From: an uncultured Lachnoanaerobaculum sp.
GTDB lineage: Bacteria; Bacillota; Clostridia; Lachnospirales; Lachnospiraceae
Reading direction: 5' to 3'
Assembly (NCBI GenBank): GCA_937925515.1
Contig: CALALP010000051.1
Coordinates: 1 to 6,588, forward strand
DNA: 6,588 nt
The notes beneath the pieces are model-generated. The model ran no database searches and had not been told where the DNA came from. It saw only the letters and a program-made list of their open reading frames with translations. This document shows positions 1 to 5,251 of the stretch, piece by piece (the first letter of the stretch is position 1; every line of letters starts with the position of its first letter). The translations under genes were made by a program, and so were the position numbers.

Positions 1-35
1 ATGGGATTTGTCCCCCGTAGGGGGACAAATCCCAT
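1..35 (-). terminator. Perfect 16-bp hairpin downstream of the solute-binding protein gene
   Basis: Bases 1-16 pair perfectly with 20-35 around a 3-base loop (17-19). The stem has nine G:C pairs, far more GC-rich than the surrounding DNA, with five consecutive C:G pairs next to the loop. It begins 9 bases after the stop codon of the minus-strand binding-protein gene, where a rho-independent terminator would sit. The T-run that would prove termination would lie beyond position 1 and cannot be seen. Alternatively it is an intercistronic hairpin that protects the binding-protein mRNA ahead of downstream permease genes, or a member of a dispersed palindromic repeat family. Confidence 0.65.
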
Positions 36-44
36 ATAGATAGA

Positions 45-1379
45 TTATTTACCCATTGAAAACTCGACTGTTTCCTGTGCGGCTTTTAGCTCTTTATCAA
101 TGTCGCCACCATTGATTATATTTTGAATAGCAGTTGATAATGCCTCTCTTCCCTCATAGTAATATACACCTGTATTATTACTTGGAACTTTAGTTGCAAA
201 TTCTGTTATATCTTTGTATATAGCTTGACCGGCAAAGAACTCTTGAGGTTTTGCATACACATCACTTTTTCCTGCAGGAATATAAGTTGACAATGCTCCT
301 GAAGTAGGGAGTATTGTTTCAAAAAATCCTACATTACTTCCAAAGGTACTCTTTAAAAAGTCATCAGCAAGTTGTTTATTCTTGCAGTTTGCAGTAACTA
401 ACCAGCTTGAGCCACCATTATTTGAATAATTTGTAGCGTCTTTTGCTTTAACAAGTTTCGGCATATTAGTAATGCCCCACTTACCTGACTGATCTTTTGC
501 ACTTTGTATGCTTGCTAAAATCCAACAACCATTGACTGTTCCTGCAACTTTTCCTGTTGTCATAGAGCCTACATACTGATCCCAGTCATTTAATTCAAGC
601 AAAACACCTGCCTCTTTAAGTTTTATATAAGTCTGTATAGTTTCTTTTAAAATCTCATTATCAACTATTGCCGGCTTTCCCTCTTTATCAAAGAGAGAAC
701 CACCTGCTGACTGTAACATCATCATAGCAATATCAACTTCGCCTGCAACACAAGAAAGCAAAGGCTTGTTTGTCTTTTCTAAAACTACTTTTCCTTTTTC
801 AAGGTAATCGTCCCAAGTAATATCCTTAAAATCATCAAGCTTAAAGCCTGCCTCCTCTAATACATCTGTTCTGTATGCCCCAATTACTGCACCATTATCA
901 AAAGGAACTCCATAATGCTTATTATTTACTACTGAATAAGCAGTTTTTGCTTTTGAGAAATCATCAAATACAATACCTGAACTGTCAAGTTCCATGAATA
1001 AGTCAGGATAGCTTATTACATTTTTTTGGAAAGCATTGTCCTGCATAAGTAAAATATCAGGTAAAGAACTTACATCTCCTGAAGTTGCAGCAGTAATAAC
1101 CTTTGTTTGGACATCGTCCCAAGGAGTTTCTATAACATTTAGTTTAAAATCAGGATGATCTTTTTGATAAACCTTTGCTGCCTCTTCCATTGCATAAACA
1201 TTGAAAGCCTTGTCCCAACACCACACTGTTAGTTCATTTGAAGTTTCTCCTGCATTTTTACTATCAGTTTTTGCATCAGCAGAACTTGTATCTGAAGTTG
1301 CACCACCTGTTTTATTACATCCTACTAGAGAAGTAATCATAATAGCTGATAATACTAATGATAAAACTCTTTTCTTCAT
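45..1379 (-). CDS. ABC transporter sugar-binding lipoprotein (extracellular solute-binding protein family 1)
   Basis: This is the substrate-capturing lipoprotein of an ABC carbohydrate importer, anchored outside the cell membrane. The 444-residue protein starts with a lipoprotein signal peptide: MKKR, a hydrophobic stretch, then the lipobox LVGC with the lipidated Cys at residue 21. A Ser/Thr/Asp/Lys-rich linker runs to about residue 48. The mature domain opens with ELTVWCWDKAFN (49-60) and carries family-1 features: LPDILLMQ (106-113), YGVPFDNGAVIGAYRTD (156-172), the AGGSLFDKEGK loop (225-235) and GKVAGTVNGCW (276-286). The length is typical of the sugar/oligosaccharide (CUT1-like) group. 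Start choice is supported by AGGAGG (complement of 1385-1390) five bases before ATG. No permease or ATPase gene is present in the window; partners probably lie beyond position 1, after the hairpin. The codirectional AraC gene upstream is a likely regulator. The exact sugar cannot be told. Confidence 0.93.
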   Translation of the reverse strand: MKKRVLSLVLSAIMITSLVGCNKTGGATSDTSSADAKTDSKNAGETSNELTVWCWDKAFNVYAMEEAAKVYQKDHPDFKLNVIETPWDDVQTKVITAATSGDVSSLPDILLMQDNAFQKNVISYPDLFMELDSSGIVFDDFSKAKTAYSVVNNKHYGVPFDNGAVIGAYRTDVLEEAGFKLDDFKDITWDDYLEKGKVVLEKTNKPLLSCVAGEVDIAMMMLQSAGGSLFDKEGKPAIVDNEILKETIQTYIKLKEAGVLLELNDWDQYVGSMTTGKVAGTVNGCWILASIQSAKDQSGKWGITNMPKLVKAKDATNYSNNGGSSWLVTANCKNKQLADDFLKSTFGSNVGFFETILPTSGALSTYIPAGKSDVYAKPQEFFAGQAIYKDITEFATKVPSNNTGVYYYEGREALSTAIQNIINGGDIDKELKAAQETVEFSMGK

Positions 1380-1437
1380 AGTTTCCTCCTAATATTTATA
1401 TTTTGGGTGCTACTTAATTTGTAATCACTCCAATTTA

Positions 1438-1462
1438 TCAGAATTTACTCATTAAATTCTGA
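1438..1462. promoter_or_regulatory. Inverted repeat, probable operator upstream of the sugar-binding protein gene
   Basis: TCAGAATTTA (1438-1447) and its exact complement TAAATTCTGA (1453-1462) form a perfect 10-bp dyad with a 5-base spacer, about 60-80 bases upstream of the binding-protein start. On the minus strand the dyad fills the space between a possible -35 TTGTCA (complement of 1460-1465) and a possible -10 TCTGAT (complement of 1437-1442), which are 17 bp apart. A dimeric repressor bound here would block that promoter. Alternatively, if transcription starts from the TATAAT at 1475-1480, the dyad forms a weak AT-rich hairpin at the start of the mRNA. The binding protein is unknown; AraC proteins more often use direct repeats. 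Confidence 0.5.
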
Positions 1463-1474
1463 CAAGCTACATTT

Positions 1475-1480
1475 ATTATA
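1475..1480 (-). promoter_or_regulatory. Candidate -10 element for the sugar-binding protein gene
   Basis: The minus strand reads a perfect TATAAT here, about 95 bases upstream of the start codon. I find no recognisable -35 hexamer at 16-18 bp upstream. That is what an activator-dependent promoter would show, and a motif shared with the kinase leader lies just upstream (1506-1531). In such AT-rich DNA a TATAAT alone is weak evidence, and the alternative TTGTCA/TCTGAT pair around 1437-1465 competes with it. Confidence 0.35.
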
Positions 1481-1505
1481 TTAGTAAAAATAGGTTAAAA
1501 GTGCT

Positions 1506-1531
1506 TATATTTGTTCATTTTGTTAGCAAAT
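1506..1531 (-). promoter_or_regulatory. Motif shared with the kinase leader, possible AraC-type binding site
   Basis: On the minus strand this reads ATTTGCTAACAAAA, then TGAA, then CAAATATA. The kinase gene has ATTTGTTAATAAAA directly followed by CAAATATA at 2850-2871 on the plus strand. The first block matches 12 of 14 and the second 8 of 8, with a 4-base gap, and both copies point toward their downstream gene. The position, about 25 bases upstream of the candidate -10 at 1475-1480, suits an activator site. Low sequence complexity makes chance similarity possible. Confidence 0.35.
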
Positions 1532-1547
1532 ACAACCTTTTATATTT

Positions 1548-2504
1548 TTACCAACCTTTTTTTATACAAATATCACTATTAAATAAATGCCTCTCATAGT
1601 TTTCAGGACTTTTTTTCCAAGAAAGAGGATTAGTACCCATTATTTTTTTAAAGTTTCTATTAAATGTTGAAATTGTAGGAAAGCCACATAAATATGCAAT
1701 TTCCTTTATTTCCTTATCAAGTGTTCTAAGATATGCACATGCCTCCTGTATTCTTATAAAGTTAATGTATTCTAAAATACCCATTTTCATATACTCAGAA
1801 AATACTCGCCTAAAATGTGTTTCACTGATATAACAATATTGTGCAATCTCATCTATACGAATATGTTCGTGATAATGTTTTCTCACATACTCCATTGCCT
1901 TTATAACCACTCCTGAAGTCTTTTCATAAAGAGGATTATAATTATTATCTAGTTTATTTTTATCTGCCTGCTTTCCAATGCGTGCAATTCTCGATAAAAT
2001 AACCTCAAGTAAACCCTCAGACTCTTCTAAGTAAAAGCTGTCAGTATTTCTATGTACTTCAATAAGTTCGCATATAGCATTTGCAAGTAAAGGATTGTCT
2101 TCTTTCTTAAAAAACAACGGATCTCTTTCAATATATCTTATAAACTCTTTGCATATTTCCTTGTTATTATCATGATATATTTTATTTGCAAATGCATTAA
2201 CATCTACAAATAAATATTCCCAATGACTTCTTGTTCCCGGAATGCTGTTTGTAGTATGAAGATAGTTTTTGGGAATTACTGTAAATTCTCCCCCATTATA
2301 GTCATAAGTTAAATCATTTCCAAAGAGCATTTGCCCCTCTCCCCATATGCAATGCCCTATTTCAAGATAATTATGAAAATGAAGATGTTCAACTCCTTGC
2401 CCATATTCCCTAATCCAATTATTTCCTAGAAGTGCAAAGACATGTTGTTTTGCAGGCATTTGATAATATCTAAATTCAATTTTTAGTCTTTTCTTTCTTC
2501 CCAC
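1548..2504 (-). CDS. AraC-family transcriptional regulator with N-terminal cupin sensor domain
   Basis: This is a DNA-binding regulator that probably senses a sugar or acid sugar and controls one or both adjoining transport modules. I choose the GTG start at 2504 because GGAGG (complement of 2510-2514) lies five bases before it; the protein is then 318 residues. The longer ATG start at 2534 (328 residues) has only a weak AGG upstream. From the GTG, the cupin-type sensor domain includes LHFHNYLEIGHC (41-52) and a GGEFTVIP strand (about 71-78). The C-terminal domain has two helix-turn-helix units: the first around 215-235 (IRIDEIAQYCYISETHFRRVF with a one-base-turn SETHFRR core), the second around 266-290 with the family signature IAYLCGFPTISTFNRNFKK and the GTNPLSWKKS ending. 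It is divergent from the kinase operon and codirectional with the binding-protein gene 168 bases downstream, with no clear terminator between them. Family assignment is firm; the effector and targets are inference. Confidence 0.9.
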   Translation of the reverse strand: MGRKKRLKIEFRYYQMPAKQHVFALLGNNWIREYGQGVEHLHFHNYLEIGHCIWGEGQMLFGNDLTYDYNGGEFTVIPKNYLHTTNSIPGTRSHWEYLFVDVNAFANKIYHDNNKEICKEFIRYIERDPLFFKKEDNPLLANAICELIEVHRNTDSFYLEESEGLLEVILSRIARIGKQADKNKLDNNYNPLYEKTSGVVIKAMEYVRKHYHEHIRIDEIAQYCYISETHFRRVFSEYMKMGILEYINFIRIQEACAYLRTLDKEIKEIAYLCGFPTISTFNRNFKKIMGTNPLSWKKSPENYERHLFNSDICIKKGW

Positions 2505-2509
2505 TTTTA

Positions 2510-2514
2510 CCTCC
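2510..2514 (-). promoter_or_regulatory. Ribosome binding site deciding the AraC GTG start
   Basis: The minus strand reads TGGAGGT, with GGAGG at the complement of 2510-2514, followed by TAAAA and then GTG (2504-2502). The ATG ten codons upstream (2534) has only AGGTCTT about eight bases before it. The codons between the two starts are rich in Val and Lys and look like leader rather than conserved cupin sequence. Confidence 0.6.
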
Positions 2515-2555
2515 ACTTTAACTAAGATGAACATTTTTAAGACCTAATATACTTA

Positions 2556-2561
2556 ATTATA
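2556..2561 (-). promoter_or_regulatory. Candidate -10 element for the AraC gene
   Basis: The minus strand reads TATAAT here, about 50 bases upstream of the preferred GTG start and so compatible with a short leader that contains the GGAGG site. No good -35 hexamer is found at normal spacing. The complement of TATACTTAAT (2548-2557) overlaps it, and an inverted copy lies at 2656-2665, which could allow autoregulation, but such 10-mers are expected by chance in DNA this AT-rich. Confidence 0.35.
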
Positions 2562-2702
2562 CACTAAAATTACTAATAGAAGTATATAAGATATATATAA
2601 ATTTTAAAATGAAAATTTATTAAGCTAAACATTATAATATAGATAATCACTATATATTAAGTATAAGTAAGAATATTTTTAGCTAAAATTTTGATTTGAT
2701 AC

Positions 2703-2730
2703 TTGACTATAAAAGATAAAGTCTTATAAT
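2703..2730 (+). promoter_or_regulatory. Sigma-70-type promoter for the acid sugar operon
   Basis: TTGACT (2703-2708, 5 of 6 consensus) and TATAAT (2725-2730, perfect) are 16 bp apart, the best promoter in the window. Transcription would start near 2737, giving an untranslated leader of about 160 bases before the kinase. A short palindrome TTTTAGCTAAAA sits 14 bp upstream of the -35, a position where a regulator could act. Confidence 0.65.
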
Positions 2731-2770
2731 AAACATAAATAAACAAAATTAAACAAATTCAAACAAAAAG
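2731..2770 (+). repeat. Four AAACA blocks phased at exactly 10 bp
   Basis: AAACA begins at 2731, 2741, 2751 and 2761: four successive 10-base units aaacataaat, aaacaaaatt, aaacaaattc, aaacaaaaag. The array starts immediately after the -10 hexamer and covers the transcription start and first 30 or so transcribed bases. A 10-bp period places every block on the same DNA face, which would favour intrinsic bending or cooperative protein binding. In the RNA it would be a G-poor, unstructured A/C-rich leader. Confidence 0.6.
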
Positions 2771-2788
2771 TACAGATATATTGAACTA

Positions 2789-2809
2789 AGAAATTTTACT
2801 AAAAATTCT
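2789..2809. repeat. Near-perfect A/T inverted repeat in the kinase leader
   Basis: AGAAATTTTA (2789-2798) and TAAAAATTCT (2800-2809) are complementary at 9 of 10 positions around a single central base. It could be an operator half-site pair. As RNA it would be a weak hairpin with no usable loop, so a terminator or attenuator role is unlikely. Confidence 0.3.
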
Positions 2810-2849
2810 ACTTGTTTTTATGTAATTATAATAATTTGATAAATTTAAC

Positions 2850-2871
2850 ATTTGTTAATAAAACAAATATA
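2850..2871 (+). promoter_or_regulatory. Dyad and motif shared with the binding-protein gene, upstream of the kinase
   Basis: ATTTGTT (2850-2856) and AACAAAT (2862-2868) form a perfect 7-bp dyad with a 5-base spacer. The full stretch ATTTGTTAATAAAA + CAAATATA matches 20 of 22 positions of the element at 1506-1531 upstream of the sugar-binding protein gene, allowing a 4-base insertion there. It lies downstream of the main promoter and 25 bases before the kinase start. If used as an operator it would act as a roadblock or on mRNA access, rather than as a classical activator site. Confidence 0.35.
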
Positions 2872-2896
2872 TTAAAGTTATAATAAAGGAGAGAAA

Positions 2897-4204
2897 ATGC
2901 CAAGTTTAGCTGTAATAGCAGATGACCTTACAGGTGCAAATGCTACAGGAGTTCTTTTGAAAAAAATGGATTATACTACATATACCATGATGAATAGTGG
3001 TAGACTTGAAACAAAACTTTTAGAATCTTGTGATTGTATTATGTTTCCTACGGATAGCCGAGGAGTTGATAAAGAAATTGCTTATAATCGTGTGATGAAT
3101 GTTGCTAACCTTTTAAAGGACAAAGGGGTCAAAATATTCGCCAAAAGAATAGACTCTACAATGAGGGGAAATATAGGAAGTGAAACTGATGCACTTCTTG
3201 ATTGTCTTGATAAAGATACTATGGCAATATCAGCACCTTGTTTTCCGGAATCAAAAAGAACAGTGGTAGGAGGTTTTTTACTTGTAGACGGAATACCACT
3301 GCATAAAACTTCAGTAGCTCTTGATCCAAAGTGTCCTGTAAAAACACCAAATATTGTAGAAATATTTAAAATGCAAAGCAAATATAAAGTTGCATCTATA
3401 AAACTTGATGAGATGTTAGAGGGAAAACATAAGCTTGCCAAAAAGATGCAACAGCTAAAAAATGAGGGAAATAGAATTTTAGTGTTTGACTGCGTAACTC
3501 AAGGGGATTTAGATTTGATTGCAGATGCACTTATTACCTCAAAGCTTAAATTTATTACAGTAGATCCCGGAGTTTTTACAGCTACTATATCGAGAAAACT
3601 TATCACTCCACTTAAAAAAGAAGAAGAAAATAAAATACTTGTTCTTATAGGGTCAGTAAATCCTGTAACTAAGACTCAGATAGAAGAACTTTGGTTAAAT
3701 CAGAGAACTGCATACAATGTATTTATAAAAAGTGAACTATTTTTACAGACAGATGAGATAAGAGAAAATGAAATTAACAGAGTTGTACAAGAAGTGATTG
3801 AAAAGTCAAATTCTTATGAAATTTTAACGGCAGTAGGAAATGGAATATATTTAGAAAATAGAATTGATTTTAGTAAGTATACAGATAGTTTGGGAAATGA
3901 TTATGACAAGATGACTGAAATAATAAATGATGCTTTTGCAGAAATAGCTCATAGAATAATAAGTTCTAAAAAAGCATTTAAGGGAATTTACAGTAGTGGA
4001 GGAGATATTACAAAAGCAGTTTGTAAAAGGTTTAATACTAAGGGACTTAGACTCTTAGATGAAGTACTTCCACTAGCAGCTTATGCACAAATGATAGAGG
4101 GAGATTTTCCTGATTTTAAAATTATAACAAAGGGGGGAATGGTAGGAGAAAGCGATGCGGCAAATAGGTGTATAACTTATTTAAAAGAAAAGTTATTTAT
4201 GTAA
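2897..4204 (+). CDS. dtnK: Four-carbon acid sugar kinase, DUF1537 family (D-threonate/D-erythronate kinase type)
   Basis: This cytoplasmic ATP-dependent kinase phosphorylates a four-carbon sugar acid, probably D-threonate or D-erythronate, at C4. The 435-residue length is normal for the family. The N-terminal substrate domain has ADDLTGA (8-14), KRIDSTMRGN (83-92) and APCFPESKR (113-121). The VDPGVFT turn (222-228) falls between domains. The C-terminal nucleotide-binding domain has GSVNPVTKTQ (252-261), SSGGDITKA (366-374) and TKGGMVG (411-417), variants of the usual GS..T..Q, GGDT and TK.G.G motifs. AAAGGAG lies five bases before ATG. It heads an operon with the PdxA2-type dehydrogenase 23 bases downstream, the pairing that separates threonate/erythronate kinases from the 3-oxo-tetronate kinases found with OtnC/OtnI. 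A leader of about 160 bases suggests leader-level control. Family is firm; stereoisomer specificity, and thus the symbol, is inferred from context. Confidence 0.9.
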   Translation: MPSLAVIADDLTGANATGVLLKKMDYTTYTMMNSGRLETKLLESCDCIMFPTDSRGVDKEIAYNRVMNVANLLKDKGVKIFAKRIDSTMRGNIGSETDALLDCLDKDTMAISAPCFPESKRTVVGGFLLVDGIPLHKTSVALDPKCPVKTPNIVEIFKMQSKYKVASIKLDEMLEGKHKLAKKMQQLKNEGNRILVFDCVTQGDLDLIADALITSKLKFITVDPGVFTATISRKLITPLKKEEENKILVLIGSVNPVTKTQIEELWLNQRTAYNVFIKSELFLQTDEIRENEINRVVQEVIEKSNSYEILTAVGNGIYLENRIDFSKYTDSLGNDYDKMTEIINDAFAEIAHRIISSKKAFKGIYSSGGDITKAVCKRFNTKGLRLLDEVLPLAAYAQMIEGDFPDFKIITKGGMVGESDAANRCITYLKEKLFM

Positions 4205-4215
4205 TTATTTTATTA

Positions 4216-4224
4216 AAAGGAGGT
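4216..4224 (+). promoter_or_regulatory. Strong ribosome binding site fixing the pdxA2 start
   Basis: AAAGGAGGT (4216-4224) is a full anti-16S match and lies just upstream of ATG 4228. A longer open frame reaches back to 4168 inside the kinase gene, but its extra 20 residues have no family match and its start has no such site. Translation therefore begins at 4228, giving MKKLIAITMGDPAGIG as in other PdxA proteins. Confidence 0.85.
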
Positions 4225-4227
4225 TCT

Positions 4228-5220
4228 ATGAAAAAATTAATTGCAATTACTATGGGAGATCCTGCAGGGATAGGCCCTGAGATTGTGGCTAAAGCACTTT
4301 CAAATGAAAAGACATTTGAATATGCAGATTGTGTAGTTATTGGCGATAAAAATATAATGCAAAAAGCCATTGATATTACAAATTCAGATTTAAAAATAAA
4401 CATTATTAAAGAACCTAAAGCAGGGGTGTATGAAAGTAATATTTTAAATCTTATTGACCTTGAAAATGTAGATGTAGATAAATTTGAGTTTGGGAAAGTA
4501 AGTGGAATGTGTGGTAAGGCGGCTTACGAATACATTGAAAAATCTATTGAACTTGCAAATGATAAGAAAGTTGATGCAGTTGCTACAACACCTATAAATA
4601 AGGAGTCATTACATGCAGGAAATGTACCGTTTATAGGTCATACTGAAATATTTGCAAAGCTTACAAATACAAATGACCCACTTACAATGTTTGAAACAAA
4701 TGGGCTTAGAGTATTCTTTTTAACACGCCATGTTTCACTTAGAAATATGCTTGATATGATAAAAAAAGAAAGAATTGAGGATTATATAGTTCGTTGTCTT
4801 GAGGCACTTGAAAGATTGGGTGTAAAGAGTGGAAATATGGCAGTAGCAGGGCTTAATCCTCATTGTGGAGAACATGGACTCTTTGGAGATGAGGAGATGA
4901 AAGAGATTGAGCCTGCTGTTACTAATATGGCAAATAAAGGCTATAAAGTAGTAGGTCCAATAGGAGCAGACTCAGTATTTCATCAAGCTGCAATAGGAAA
5001 ATTTAATAGTGTGCTTTCTCTATATCATGACCAAGGACATATAGCTACAAAAACACTTGACTTTAATAAAACAATAGCTATTACAAACGGTATGCCAATA
5101 CTTAGAACCTCTGTGGATCATGGAACAGCATTTGATATTGCAGGAAAAAATATTGCAGATGAAACCAGTATGATTGAGGCTATAAGGCTTGCAGCAAAAT
5201 ATGCAGTACATTTTAAATAA
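4228..5220 (+). CDS. pdxA2: PdxA2-type 4-phosphate dehydrogenase (D-threonate/D-erythronate 4-phosphate, decarboxylating)
   Basis: This is a metal-dependent, NAD-linked cytoplasmic dehydrogenase. In this setting it most likely oxidises the 4-phosphate made by the preceding kinase; the 3-keto acid formed loses CO2 to give dihydroxyacetone phosphate. The 330-residue protein has the PdxA signature MGDPAGIGPEI (9-19), TPINKE (121-126), GHTE (137-140), LTRHVSL (165-171), GLNPHCGEHG (208-217), YHDQGH (266-271) and TSVDHGTAFDIAGK (294-307). His168, His212 and His267 line up with the three metal-binding histidines of E. coli PdxA (166, 211, 266), so the active site looks intact. The frame can be extended upstream to 4168 inside the kinase, but AAAGGAGGT just before 4228 fixes this start. 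It sits between the kinase and a GntP permease, without pyridoxine genes, so the vitamin B6 role of true PdxA (4-phosphohydroxythreonine dehydrogenase) is less likely, though sequence alone does not fully exclude it. Confidence 0.9.
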   Translation: MKKLIAITMGDPAGIGPEIVAKALSNEKTFEYADCVVIGDKNIMQKAIDITNSDLKINIIKEPKAGVYESNILNLIDLENVDVDKFEFGKVSGMCGKAAYEYIEKSIELANDKKVDAVATTPINKESLHAGNVPFIGHTEIFAKLTNTNDPLTMFETNGLRVFFLTRHVSLRNMLDMIKKERIEDYIVRCLEALERLGVKSGNMAVAGLNPHCGEHGLFGDEEMKEIEPAVTNMANKGYKVVGPIGADSVFHQAAIGKFNSVLSLYHDQGHIATKTLDFNKTIAITNGMPILRTSVDHGTAFDIAGKNIADETSMIEAIRLAAKYAVHFK

Positions 5221-5251
5221 TTTATTACCTTAAAAGGAGAGAGGGGAAAAT

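Larger units (their letters stand above)
2505..2896. other. Gene-free, extremely AT-rich divergent regulatory region
   Basis: No credible coding frame or RNA gene is seen between the AraC start and the kinase start. From 2535 to the kinase ribosome binding site the DNA is almost entirely A/T and has no CG dinucleotide, so it contains no consensus cre (CcpA) site, which needs a central CG. It holds a strong plus-strand promoter (2703-2730), four phased AAACA blocks (2731-2770), a weaker minus-strand -10 (2556-2561), the palindrome TTTTAGCTAAAA (2677-2688) just upstream of the -35, and a near-perfect A/T dyad at 2789-2809. AGCTAAA occurs twice in direct orientation (2623-2629, 2681-2687). No structured riboswitch-like element is evident in the leader. 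Confidence 0.7.

Noticed and set aside
1..35. Transposon end or CRISPR repeat
   Set aside because: Only one copy is visible, with no transposase, target duplication or spacer array; a transcriptional hairpin explains it better.
1533..1560. Direct repeat CAACCTTTT (1533-1541, 1552-1560) at the AraC gene end
   Set aside because: Two short copies, one partly coding, with no dyad or T-run; probably a small local duplication rather than a terminator.
2548..2665. Inverted 10-mers TATACTTAAT (2548-2557) and ATTAAGTATA (2656-2665) as a paired operator
   Set aside because: In roughly 360 bases of nearly pure A/T, a matching pair of this length is expected about once by chance.
2879..2884. TATAAT immediately before the kinase
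   Set aside because: A transcript from it would start about six bases before ATG and lose the ribosome binding site; no -35 is present.
3082..3441. Minus-strand open frame inside the kinase gene
   Set aside because: It is the reverse-frame shadow of a well-conserved kinase, without family resemblance or its own ribosome site.
4168..4227. Upstream extension of pdxA2 overlapping the kinase end
   Set aside because: The 20 extra residues do not resemble PdxA, and the AAAGGAGGT site just before ATG 4228 decides the start.
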